Below are positions 18,691-27,063 of a stretch of 64,000 nucleotides of DNA, piece after piece. Below the pieces are notes generated by a model that saw only the letters and a program-made list of their open reading frames with translations, ran no database searches and had not been told where the DNA came from. How positions within the stretch are numbered: position 1 is the stretch's first letter; every line of letters begins with the position of its first letter. The position numbers and the translations under genes are program-made. Source of the DNA: Nisaea nitritireducens (GTDB taxonomy: Bacteria > Pseudomonadota > Alphaproteobacteria > Thalassobaculales > Thalassobaculaceae); assembly GCF_014904795.1 (NCBI RefSeq), contig NZ_JACZFS010000019.1, positions 143,761 through 207,760 on the forward strand, read 5' to 3'.

Positions 18691-20829
18691 ATGATCAGGA
18701 ACGGCATAAAGCGCGATCTGATCGCGGCCATCGCCGCTGTTCCGATAGCGGTATGTCTAACCGCCGGACTGGCCCGATCGGAGACCACGGTCAGTCCAGC
18801 CTCGCTTCAGCAGATAGAAGAACACCTCGCCGCCGCAGACGATCTGCTGCTTCAGCCGACCTCAAGCGAACAGTCGACATCCGCACAATCCGACGATCTG
18901 CTGCTTCAGCCAACCTCAAGCGGCCAGTCGGCAACCTCGCAATCCGACGACCTGCTACTTCAGCCAACCTCAAGTGGCCAATCGACGACATCGCAATCCG
19001 ACGATCTGCTGCTTCAACCAACCTCACAATCAGGTGACCTGCTGCTTCAACCAGCACAGGACGGTGCCGCTCCATCTGTAGCGCCTGCTATTGGCGCTCC
19101 TGCCCCGACGGATGAACCGGAGGATACCACCGGGACCACACCGGCGGCAGCTGCCGAGCATGAGAAACTGTTCGCCGAGAACCGCTTCCCCGCGGCCACG
19201 ACCTGCGCCACCTGCCATCCCAAGCAGTATGGGGAATGGTCGGCGTCACAGCATGCCTACGCCCAGCTGAGCCCGGTGTTCCTGACCATGCAGGCGGCGA
19301 TCAACAACAAGACCAGCGGCACCAACGGCGACTTCTGCATACGCTGTCATACGCCGGTCGGCATGAACCTGGAAGAATCGGTCTACGTCTCCAACTTCGA
19401 GCGGCATCCGACATCGCGCGAAGGCGTGACATGCATCGCCTGCCATCGGGTCAACCGCAATTACGGCAAGATCAGCGGCCGCCTGGCCATCGTTGAGGGT
19501 GACCTGTTCGAGCCGGTCTTCGGCCCCAAGGGCGACGATGAATTGAAACGGGTCCTCGATCAGCCGGAGACCTACCGCGTGACGACCGACCGCGACGCGC
19601 CAGGCCGGGCCATTCACACCGAGGTCGAGCGGTTCTTTCCGTTGGTGACCTCCGGTTTTTGCGCCACCTGCCACGACGTAACCCTGGTGAACGGCTTCCG
19701 GCTGGAAGAAGCCTTTGCCGAATACCATCAGTCGCCAGCGTCCCAGGCCGGTGTGAGCTGCCAGGACTGCCATATGGGTAAGGAGCAGGGCGCGGTCTCC
19801 GGTTACGAAGAAGGACCGGCGGCAATTGTCGGCGGCGTGCCGACGCAGCCCCGCAAACTAGCCAGTCATTTCTTTGCCGGTCCCGACCACTCTATCCTCC
19901 ACCCAGGCCTGTTCCCGATGAATGTTAAGGCGCAAAGCTTCAAGACCATGCGGGAATGGATGGCGTTTGACGACGCTGCCGGTTGGGGCACAGACGCATT
20001 CGAGGACGCGGCACCGCGCGACCACCCCTTCCCCGAGGCCTGGCGCTCGATCGACGACCGCTACGACGCACGGAAGATCGTCCAGGAACAGAAACAGCGG
20101 CTGGAGAAAGCGGACGAACGGCGCCTCGAAGTCTTGCGTAACGGCCTTGCACTCGATGAGATCCAGATCCAGTCCGCCGAGCCCGGCGCGCTCTCCTTCT
20201 CGGTGGCGGTCCGTAACATCACCAACGGTCATTCGGTGCCGACCGGCTTCGACGCCGAGCGCCTGATGTTTCTGGAGGTCACGGTCACCAACAGCGACGG
20301 GGCCGTGATCTATCGCTCGGGCGATCGCGACCCCAACGGCGACCTGCGCGACAGTCACTCAGCCTATGTCCATGCAGGCGAACTGCCGCTCGATGAAGAC
20401 CTGCTTAATCTTCAGTCCAAGTTCCTGGTCCGCCTGCTGCGCGGCGGTGAGCGGGAACAGGTATTGCCGATCAACACCTCACAGGGCGTGCTGCCCTTCG
20501 TCCGCCCCGAGGCATTGCCGACAACGATCTACGGCCGCCCCCGGAATACCCGAAAGCACAAGCAGACCATCGATCCGCTGGGCACCCGGACTGCCAACTA
20601 CACGATACCGGCTGACGCTCTGACTGGATCGGGGCCCTATGGGATCTCCGTGCGCCTGCAGGCGCAGATGGTGCCGGTAAACCTGATCCTTGCGATCCAG
20701 GATATCGGCTTCGATTACGGCATGAGCCCGCGTCAGGTGGCCGATGCGGTGGTCGACGGGACGCTGACAATCGCCGAGCGGCAGGCGACCGTGACCCTCG
20801 AAGCCACGAAACAGGCGGCCTCCCAATGA
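18691..20829 (+). CDS. Pentahaem c-type cytochrome with N-terminal DDLLLQP tandem repeats
   Basis: This 712-residue exported protein has the signal peptide MIRNGIKRDLIAAIAAVPIA. The ATG at 18691 with GGAG 7 bases upstream is preferred over a longer in-frame reading from 18592. Residues 50-124 are five repeats of DDLLLQPTS. Haem sites CxxCH lie at residues 172, 216, 248, 324 and 357, a c554/multihaem type arrangement. The C-terminal about 200 residues are haem-free and beta-rich, with NGHSVPTGF, a motif recurrent in multihaem cytochromes as a distal ligand. The stop overlaps the start of the beta-barrel gene (ATGA). The pair suggests an outer-membrane conduit. Donor and acceptor are unknown. 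Confidence 0.88.
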   Translation: MIRNGIKRDLIAAIAAVPIAVCLTAGLARSETTVSPASLQQIEEHLAAADDLLLQPTSSEQSTSAQSDDLLLQPTSSGQSATSQSDDLLLQPTSSGQSTTSQSDDLLLQPTSQSGDLLLQPAQDGAAPSVAPAIGAPAPTDEPEDTTGTTPAAAAEHEKLFAENRFPAATTCATCHPKQYGEWSASQHAYAQLSPVFLTMQAAINNKTSGTNGDFCIRCHTPVGMNLEESVYVSNFERHPTSREGVTCIACHRVNRNYGKISGRLAIVEGDLFEPVFGPKGDDELKRVLDQPETYRVTTDRDAPGRAIHTEVERFFPLVTSGFCATCHDVTLVNGFRLEEAFAEYHQSPASQAGVSCQDCHMGKEQGAVSGYEEGPAAIVGGVPTQPRKLASHFFAGPDHSILHPGLFPMNVKAQSFKTMREWMAFDDAAGWGTDAFEDAAPRDHPFPEAWRSIDDRYDARKIVQEQKQRLEKADERRLEVLRNGLALDEIQIQSAEPGALSFSVAVRNITNGHSVPTGFDAERLMFLEVTVTNSDGAVIYRSGDRDPNGDLRDSHSAYVHAGELPLDEDLLNLQSKFLVRLLRGGEREQVLPINTSQGVLPFVRPEALPTTIYGRPRNTRKHKQTIDPLGTRTANYTIPADALTGSGPYGISVRLQAQMVPVNLILAIQDIGFDYGMSPRQVADAVVDGTLTIAERQATVTLEATKQAASQ
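18838..19062 (+). repeat. Intragenic tandem repeat, 54-base units (DDLLLQPTSSGQSxTSQS)
   Basis: Units begin at 18838, 18892, 18946 and 19000 (54-base period), then a shortened unit at 19033. The encoded 18-residue unit is Ser/Gln rich with a fixed acidic-leucine core DDLLLQP. It lies between the signal peptide and the first haem site, as a linker or binding region. Confidence 0.92.
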
Positions 20830-22205
20830 GCCGGACACGTTCCTGGAGCCGGTTTTTGCCGGTGGCGGCCATGCTGTTTGTCGCGTCCGCCGCATCCGCA
20901 GAGGTAAAGACGCTCTCCGAAGAGCCAATCCCCTACAAGGGGAACGCCCTGCCAGAACGCACGAAGCCCCTGCTGGAGATCGGCCCCGCCCTGCTCGGCA
21001 CCGGCCCGCTGGATCCCGGCTTCGAGCTGCCTACGGGCGCCGTGTGGCAACCCGCCCTCTGGGTCTTCGGCCAATACCGCACCGGCGTCGACATCTACAA
21101 GAACGGCAATGCGCCGGAAGTTCAGGAATGGGCAAACCGGCTCGACCTGTTCGCCAACCTGCGGCTCAGCGGCACCGAGCGGGTTCTGTTCGGACTGTCG
21201 CCGTTACGCGACGAAGGCAAGTTCACCGGCTATCATCGGCGCCCCGAATCCAGTGAAGGGTTCGACAGCAATTTCAGCGGCGAGATCACCGCTCTCTTCT
21301 TCGAGGGCGAAATCGGGGAGATTTTCCCCGACGCGGACACGTTCGATGCGGGAGGCCTCGATCTCGGTTTCACAATCGGCCGCCAGCAGCTTCTCTTTCA
21401 GGAAGGGTTGCTGATCAACGATACGGTCGACGCCGTCGCCCTCACCCGCGACACCATCACCATCCGCGACCATTCGGTCGACACCCGCCTCACCGGCTTG
21501 TTCGGCTGGGGCCATATCGACAGAGACGACAACGAGCGGGACCATGACGCGCGACTTTTCGGCCTGTTCTCCGAGACCGATTTCGACACCTCCACGGTCG
21601 CTCTGGATGCGATCTGGGTGACCGGCGGCGAAAACGACAATGTCGAAACCGACGGGCTGTTTCTCGGCGCCGGAACCACACAGCGGATCGGCAAGGTGAA
21701 TACCGCCTTCCGCGTCGCCCAGTCCGTCGCCCTCGACGAGACTTCCGCGGCGGTGGACACAGGTACCCTGTTCCTGGCTGAGCTGTCCGGCGACCCGATG
21801 GGCAATGACGACGTCCTCTACGTCAATGCCGCCTGGGCCGTGGATCGTTTCACCTCCGCGGCGCGCGATCCGATCGCCGGAGGTCCGCTCGGCCCGGTCG
21901 GCATCCTGTTCGCCTCCCCCGGCCTGGGTGACTACGGGACAGCGCTGAGCAACCGGGCAGAGAATGTCGTCGCAGCCGCGACCGGATATCAGATGTTCTT
22001 CAATCAGGAACGCACACAGGTCGTCGCCGAGATCGGCACCCGCCTTGCGACCGATGCGGATCAGAACGACGCGGTGGCCGTCGGACTGCGTTTCCAGCAG
22101 GCACTCGGCGCGCGTGTCGCCCTGCAACTCGACGGCTTCGTGTCGCGTCAGGAGAACCAGGACACCGGATATGGCGCACGCTCCGAACTTCTGGTGAGGT
22201 TCTGA
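20826..22205 (+). CDS. Outer-membrane beta-barrel protein coupled to the pentahaem cytochrome
   Basis: This 459-residue protein has a signal peptide (MSRTRSWSRFLPVAAMLFVASAASA). It contains many alternating amphipathic strands, for example LWVFGQYRTGVDIY, LDLFANLRLSG and ALFFEGEIGEIF, and ends in a C-terminal Phe (SELLVRF), the usual barrel sorting signal. The Asp-rich strand turns and GRQQLLFQEGLL resemble alginate-export-type porins. Because it overlaps the cytochrome gene by 4 bases it may act as a sheath for the haem protein, analogous to MtrB or PioB, to which I see no clear sequence match. No haem or metal motif is present. Confidence 0.8.
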   Translation: MSRTRSWSRFLPVAAMLFVASAASAEVKTLSEEPIPYKGNALPERTKPLLEIGPALLGTGPLDPGFELPTGAVWQPALWVFGQYRTGVDIYKNGNAPEVQEWANRLDLFANLRLSGTERVLFGLSPLRDEGKFTGYHRRPESSEGFDSNFSGEITALFFEGEIGEIFPDADTFDAGGLDLGFTIGRQQLLFQEGLLINDTVDAVALTRDTITIRDHSVDTRLTGLFGWGHIDRDDNERDHDARLFGLFSETDFDTSTVALDAIWVTGGENDNVETDGLFLGAGTTQRIGKVNTAFRVAQSVALDETSAAVDTGTLFLAELSGDPMGNDDVLYVNAAWAVDRFTSAARDPIAGGPLGPVGILFASPGLGDYGTALSNRAENVVAAATGYQMFFNQERTQVVAEIGTRLATDADQNDAVAVGLRFQQALGARVALQLDGFVSRQENQDTGYGARSELLVRF

Positions 22206-22209
22206 GCCG

Positions 22210-23472
22210 ATGGCCGGGGTGATCGAGACAATCGGGTATGTCATCGTTGCCGGCACCGCCGCGGAGATGGCACTCAGCCTTTTCGGCACCTGGCGGCGCG
22301 GATATCTGGAACGCCGCAGCTTCGCAGCGGAGGCGAGCTTGTTTGAACGCCGGGTCGCGCTGTCACTGAGCCGGGCCGAGGCTGAGCGGGATCTGACGGT
22401 TAACTCCTGGAGCGGCTTCCGCAAGTTCAAGGTGGCGCGCAAGATCCGTGAGGCCGACAACATCCATTCCTTCGAGCTGGTCGCCCATAATGGCCGGCCC
22501 CTGCCGCAGTATCTTCCGGGCCAGTACCTGACCTTTCAGGTGCGCATCCCCGGCCAGACCAAGCCGCTGGTGCGGTGCTATTCCCTGTCCGATGCCCCCG
22601 GCAATGACGGGCGTTACCGGATCAGCGTCAAGAAGGTTCAGCCACCGCCCGGCACGGAACACGCTTCCGGAGCAGTGTCGACCTATCTGAACGATGTCGT
22701 GCGCGAAGGCGATATTCTGGACGTACGCGCGCCCGCCGGGACTTTCCACTGCGACCCGGCTTCAGACCAGCAGATCGTGCTGATCGCCGGAGGTGTCGGC
22801 ATCACTCCCCTGCTGAGCATGCTGAATAGTGTGTGCAGCACTCCGACAGAGCGAGAGATCTGGCTGTTCTACGGCGTGCGTAACCGCCCGCAGCATGCAT
22901 TTGCCGAACATATCGCAGGCCTGCGGCACCTGTATCCAAACCTGCATGTCGTGACCTGCTACAGCGATCCGACCGAGGCCTGCGTCCCAGGCCAGGATTA
23001 CGACCACGCGGGCCGGATCAGCCTTGAAATTCTCAAGGCCAATCTGCCATCGACCAACTACGCCTTCTACCTGTGCGGACCGGCACCGATGATGGAGGTT
23101 GTCTCTGGCGAGCTGCGCGACTGGGGTGTACTGGCGGACGACATCCGGATCGAGGCATTCGGGGCTGCCACAGTGCAGCGCCAGCCGAGCGAGCGACCCG
23201 CAACAGCCTCCGAACCCGGTATCGAGATCCGGTTCGACCGCTCCGACAAGGTTCTGGCCTGGGACGAAACCGCGGGCTCGATTCTTGCACTCGCCGAGAA
23301 TAACGGTGTGGTGCTGGAAAGCGGCTGCAGGGCCGGACATTGCGGCACCTGCGTGGTCGCCATCAAGGCGGGAGAGGTCGATTACGTTGCCGAGCCGGCC
23401 GTGACGCCGGAACCGGGCACCTGCCTCGCCTGTATGGCGGTGCCGCGCGGCAGGGTGACACTCGACGCATGA
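22210..23472 (+). CDS. Membrane-anchored FAD/NAD(P) reductase with C-terminal [2Fe-2S] ferredoxin domain
   Basis: This 420-residue protein has one N-terminal helix (about residues 5-27), then an FNR-type module. FAD binding is shown by RCYSLSD near residue 120, NAD(P) binding by GGVGITPLLSML near residue 195 and YLCGPAPMME near residue 285. A plant-type ferredoxin domain at about residues 335-420 has Cys in CRAGHCGTC and a fourth in CLAC. It should pass electrons between NAD(P)H and the iron-sulphur centre at the membrane surface. It begins 4 bases after the barrel gene and overlaps the tetrahaem gene by ATGA, so it is part of the same operon. Confidence 0.9.
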   Translation: MAGVIETIGYVIVAGTAAEMALSLFGTWRRGYLERRSFAAEASLFERRVALSLSRAEAERDLTVNSWSGFRKFKVARKIREADNIHSFELVAHNGRPLPQYLPGQYLTFQVRIPGQTKPLVRCYSLSDAPGNDGRYRISVKKVQPPPGTEHASGAVSTYLNDVVREGDILDVRAPAGTFHCDPASDQQIVLIAGGVGITPLLSMLNSVCSTPTEREIWLFYGVRNRPQHAFAEHIAGLRHLYPNLHVVTCYSDPTEACVPGQDYDHAGRISLEILKANLPSTNYAFYLCGPAPMMEVVSGELRDWGVLADDIRIEAFGAATVQRQPSERPATASEPGIEIRFDRSDKVLAWDETAGSILALAENNGVVLESGCRAGHCGTCVVAIKAGEVDYVAEPAVTPEPGTCLACMAVPRGRVTLDA

Positions 23473-24533
23473 TTAAAATGGAACAAGACGGATACACAAG
23501 CATGGACAACATTATGAGCACGTGGGCTTCACGCTACCTTGCTGCGGCGGCGTCGTTGCTCGTTATTCTAGCGGGCCTTTCCGTCACTTCCGTATCCGCG
23601 CAAACGAGTGATGAGCATTTCAAGATGATCGGGCCCGCCAAGTGCGCCGAGTGCCACAAGACCGAGACCGAAATCTGGAAGGGGACGCATCACTTTTCCA
23701 CCTTCACTGAATTGACCCGCAGGAAAGAAGCCAGCGACATCGCCGAGCGCATGGGCATGCGCCGCATCAAGTCGGAGAGCCTTTGCCTGAACTGCCATTT
23801 CTCGACTGTGGAGACCGCCAGCGGCGATCTTGAGCCAGTAGCCGGTATTTCCTGCGAAAGCTGCCATGGGGCCGCCAGCGCGTGGCAGCCGATACATAGC
23901 GGCTTCAGCGGCAAGAAGGAGGGTCAGGAGAGCCCGGAGGAGATCGCCCTGCGCTGGGAGAAGTCCGAGGCCGCCGGCATGATCCGTCCGAAGGACATGT
24001 ACCGCTGGGCCAAGAACTGTTTCTCCTGCCATGTGGTGCCGGAAGAAAAGCTGGTGAATGTGGGCGGCCACAAGGCCGGCAGCCCGTTCGAGCTGGTCGC
24101 CTGGTCCCAGGGCGAGGTGCGCCATAACACCTGGCACAACAAGGGAGCCAGCAATGCGGCTGCGTCCTTGAACGACAAACGCCTGATGTTCGTCGTTGGC
24201 CGTGCGGTCGAGCTGGAAACGGCGCTGCGGGCCGTCGGCAAGGCGACACAGAAGGCCAACTACGCGGTGTCCATGGCCAAGCGCGCTCAGGCCGCCCGCC
24301 AGGCAATCGCCGCACTCGAGGGTTTCCTGAAGATCGCGGAGCTGACCGAAATGGGGACGGTGGCGAACAGTGCCGGCCTCAAGCTCAACAACGACGCGGC
24401 CCTTTCGGCCGTGGCGGACAAGGTCGGTGCCCTCACCCGGGAAATCGCCGGCAAGTATGACGGCAGCAGCTTCGGTGCAATCGACAAGTATCTGCCGCAG
24501 GAATCCGCCTACAAGGGAGTTCCGGCCCGCTGA
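23469..24533 (+). CDS. Tetrahaem c-type cytochrome, c554 family
   Basis: This exported protein of about 354 residues has four CxxCH motifs: CAECH near residue 59, then CLNCH, CESCH and CFSCH. The C-terminal 130 residues are helical and Ala-rich. I chose the ATG at 23469 overlapping the reductase stop. Other in-frame ATGs at 23478, 23502 and 23514 are possible, and the last gives the neatest signal peptide (MSTWASRYLAAAASLLVIL). It resembles cytochrome c554-type domains and would shuttle electrons in the periplasm between inner-membrane partners and the pentahaem protein. No substrate site is recognisable. Confidence 0.88.
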   Translation: MIKMEQDGYTSMDNIMSTWASRYLAAAASLLVILAGLSVTSVSAQTSDEHFKMIGPAKCAECHKTETEIWKGTHHFSTFTELTRRKEASDIAERMGMRRIKSESLCLNCHFSTVETASGDLEPVAGISCESCHGAASAWQPIHSGFSGKKEGQESPEEIALRWEKSEAAGMIRPKDMYRWAKNCFSCHVVPEEKLVNVGGHKAGSPFELVAWSQGEVRHNTWHNKGASNAAASLNDKRLMFVVGRAVELETALRAVGKATQKANYAVSMAKRAQAARQAIAALEGFLKIAELTEMGTVANSAGLKLNNDAALSAVADKVGALTREIAGKYDGSSFGAIDKYLPQESAYKGVPAR

Positions 24534-24544
24534 GGGCCGCATTG

Positions 24545-26242
24545 ATGTCCGCCCAGACAACAGCGATCAGCCGTCCTCGGCGCTGGGATAATCCGTTCGA
24601 CCCCGAACTGTCGACGGTGGATGTCGAGCGGATATTGACGGCACCGGTGTTCCGCGACCTCGATCCGGACCGGTTTCCGCCGGGCCAGTCGCTGCCGGAT
24701 ATCGTCCGCAACGACGCCCGCATAAACCGCTATCAGCGCGGCGACATCGTTGTGCTCGAAGGCGATTACGGTAATTCGGTTTTCGTCATCCTGTCCGGCG
24801 CGGTGAACGTGCTCTACGGCTATCTGCCCGAAGTCGGGCGGCCACCGCCCCGCGCGCGCCGTCCGTTCTGGAACGCGCTTGCCCAACTCTGGCGCAATTC
24901 GCGTGAAAGCGAGACACGGACCCTGTCACCATCTGCCCGCGCGCTCCATATGCGCGCCGACCGGGGACGCGCCTATCTGCCCGATATCGAGCGGGTCATC
25001 GCGGAGCATTCTGTCACCCTGCTCGAACATGGCGACATGTTCGGGGAAATCTCCGCCTTGTCGCGCTCACCGCGCACGGCAACGGTGGTCGCCGATACGG
25101 ACTGCGAGCTGGTTGAGCTGCGCTGGCAAGGCTTGCGCGATCTGCGCGCCCGCGATCCGGACCTGCGCGAGAGGGTCGACCACCTGCACCGCACCCGCAG
25201 CCTGCTCGCCCATCTGTCGGAAAGCCCCCTGTTTGCCCATCTAGACGAAGCGACCATCGCCCTCGTCGCCCAGGAAATCCGTTTCGAGAACCATGGCACA
25301 CAGGAGCTGTTTCCCACAGGCGAGCTGCCGGCCGAGAGCGACGGATCCCTGGCGGGAGAACCGCTGATCGCGGAAGAAGGCAGCCTTACTGACGATCTGA
25401 TCATGATCCGCGCCGGCTTCGCCAGGGTGACCGAGCATCTCGATCACGGCGACCGGACGGTCGGGTATCTGAAGAACAATGACGTGTTCGGCCTGGAGGA
25501 ACTGGTCAGGCAATGGCGCGGCAACGGCTCGGTCCCCTTGCGTAATAGCCTGAGGGCGATCGGCTACCTGGACATTCTCCGCGTCCCCGCATTGGTGATG
25601 GAGCGCTACGTCCTGCCGACCATGCCTGAGCACCTGCTGCCGCCGGCCACGGATGCGGACATGCGCGCGACACCGGTCTGGAAGCGCGATGACAGTGCAA
25701 CCGGGATAGAGCAGCCGCTGGTCGACTTCCTGATCGACGAGCGGATTATCAACGGCACCCAGTCCATGGTGATCGATCTGGACCGCTGCACCGGCTGCGA
25801 CGATTGTGTAAAGGCCTGCGCCGCAACCCATGACGGCAACCCGCGCTTCGTACGCCAAGGCCCGTCCCACGACGATGTCATGATCGCCAATGCTTGCATG
25901 CACTGCGTCGATGCGGTTTGCCTGATCGGCTGTCCGACCGGCGCGATCCATCGGGACCTGTCCTCCGGCGATGTGCATATCAACGACGATACCTGCATCG
26001 GCTGCGGAACCTGTTCGCGGAGCTGCCCGTACGGCAACATCGTCATGGTCGAGATCGCCGACAAAGCGGGTACCGTCATAACCGATCGCGAGACCGGAGC
26101 GGCAATCCGCCGGGCGACCAAGTGCGACCTCTGTGCCGGGCAGCTCGGCGGCCCTGCCTGCCAGCGCGCCTGCCCGAACGACGCACTGGCGCGCCTCGAC
26201 ATGAGTAACCCGGGAGAGTTGGTCGCATGGCTGCGTCGCTGA
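24545..26242 (+). CDS. Cyclic-nucleotide-binding domain protein fused to a four-[4Fe-4S] ferredoxin module
   Basis: This 565-residue, probably cytoplasmic protein has a first cNMP-binding domain at about residues 45-215 with GDIVVLEGDYGNSVFV and a phosphate-binding cassette MFGEISALSRSPRTAT, interrupted by a 40-residue insert. A second, degenerate cNMP-like domain follows at about residues 225-375. A DmsB/NrfC-type module starts at residue 415 with 16 Cys in four groups (CTGCDDC, CMHCVDAVC, CIGCGTC, CDLCAGQ plus partners), room for four [4Fe-4S] clusters. It would take electrons to or from the membrane cytochrome b encoded next (16-base overlap). Cyclic-nucleotide gating of an electron carrier is the implied novelty. 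Confidence 0.9.
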   Translation: MSAQTTAISRPRRWDNPFDPELSTVDVERILTAPVFRDLDPDRFPPGQSLPDIVRNDARINRYQRGDIVVLEGDYGNSVFVILSGAVNVLYGYLPEVGRPPPRARRPFWNALAQLWRNSRESETRTLSPSARALHMRADRGRAYLPDIERVIAEHSVTLLEHGDMFGEISALSRSPRTATVVADTDCELVELRWQGLRDLRARDPDLRERVDHLHRTRSLLAHLSESPLFAHLDEATIALVAQEIRFENHGTQELFPTGELPAESDGSLAGEPLIAEEGSLTDDLIMIRAGFARVTEHLDHGDRTVGYLKNNDVFGLEELVRQWRGNGSVPLRNSLRAIGYLDILRVPALVMERYVLPTMPEHLLPPATDADMRATPVWKRDDSATGIEQPLVDFLIDERIINGTQSMVIDLDRCTGCDDCVKACAATHDGNPRFVRQGPSHDDVMIANACMHCVDAVCLIGCPTGAIHRDLSSGDVHINDDTCIGCGTCSRSCPYGNIVMVEIADKAGTVITDRETGAAIRRATKCDLCAGQLGGPACQRACPNDALARLDMSNPGELVAWLRR

Positions 26243-27063
26243 CCCGTTTCACCCGACGCCGGGCGCGCAACACGGCCTTCGTCGTCGGCGCCACCTTGCT
26301 CCTCGTCGCCATTACCCATCTGGCCGAGGCAACCCTGCACGACATACGGTTCGTCACCGGCTGGACCCTGTTCGGGCTGATCGTGGGGCTGGCACTGTTC
26401 GACCTGCGCCGCCGGATTGCCGTCCTTCCGCTTGGCAGCGCGTCGGACTGGGAGCAGGTGCATATCTACGGCGGCTGGTTTGCGGTTGTGGTGTTCCTGA
26501 CCCACACCGGCGCCGGTCTACCGGACGGCCCACTTGAGATCGCGCTCTGGATTCCGTTCGTCGCCGTCACGATCAGCGGAACGGTGGGCATCTGGCTGAG
26601 CAGGGTTCTGCCGAAGCGCATGCGCGATCATGGTGCGCGTGAGCTCTACGACCGTATTGCCACCCGGCGCGCGGAAATCGCCGCCGAGGCGCAGGCTCTG
26701 GCCATATCCTCAGCCCGCGACACCGGGTCGGTCACCATCGCCGACTACTATCAGAAAGAGCTGAGCGCGTATTTCCAGCGCCCGCGCAACGCGCTCGCCC
26801 ATCTGACCGGATACCAGGGCCATCTGCGCCTGCAGCAGCAACAGATCCAGTCGCTGCACCGCTATGTGGATGCCCGTGGGCACAAAATCCTCAACCGATT
26901 GTCGGAACTGGTCGAGACCAAGGACGACCTCGACTACCAGTTCGCCGCCCAGTCGGCGCTCAGGCTCTGGCTGTTTGTGCATGTGCCGCTCGCTTACGGC
27001 CTGCTGATCCTTATCGCGGTCCATGCGGTTCTGGCGCATGCCTTCGAGGTGGGACCGTCATGA
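26227..27063 (+). CDS. Membrane cytochrome b-like protein with two His-X13-His pairs
   Basis: This 278-residue protein has about five hydrophobic helices. Two helices carry His pairs 14 residues apart: H79/H93 (HIYGGWFAVVVFLTH) and H252/H266 (HVPLAYGLLILIAVH). This is the spacing that ligates two stacked b haems in cytochrome b and ferric-reductase families. A soluble helical loop of about 120 residues sits between helices 4 and 5. GGGAGAG precedes the ATG, which overlaps the previous gene, and the stop overlaps the decahaem start (ATGA). It is the likely transmembrane step between the cytoplasmic Fe-S protein and periplasmic haems. Confidence 0.8.
   Translation: MAASLTRFTRRRARNTAFVVGATLLLVAITHLAEATLHDIRFVTGWTLFGLIVGLALFDLRRRIAVLPLGSASDWEQVHIYGGWFAVVVFLTHTGAGLPDGPLEIALWIPFVAVTISGTVGIWLSRVLPKRMRDHGARELYDRIATRRAEIAAEAQALAISSARDTGSVTIADYYQKELSAYFQRPRNALAHLTGYQGHLRLQQQQIQSLHRYVDARGHKILNRLSELVETKDDLDYQFAAQSALRLWLFVHVPLAYGLLILIAVHAVLAHAFEVGPS

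Noticed and set aside
18838..19062. Regular 54-base repeats taken first for a CRISPR-like array
   Set aside because: They stay in frame inside a coding sequence, have no distinct spacers and no cas genes nearby.
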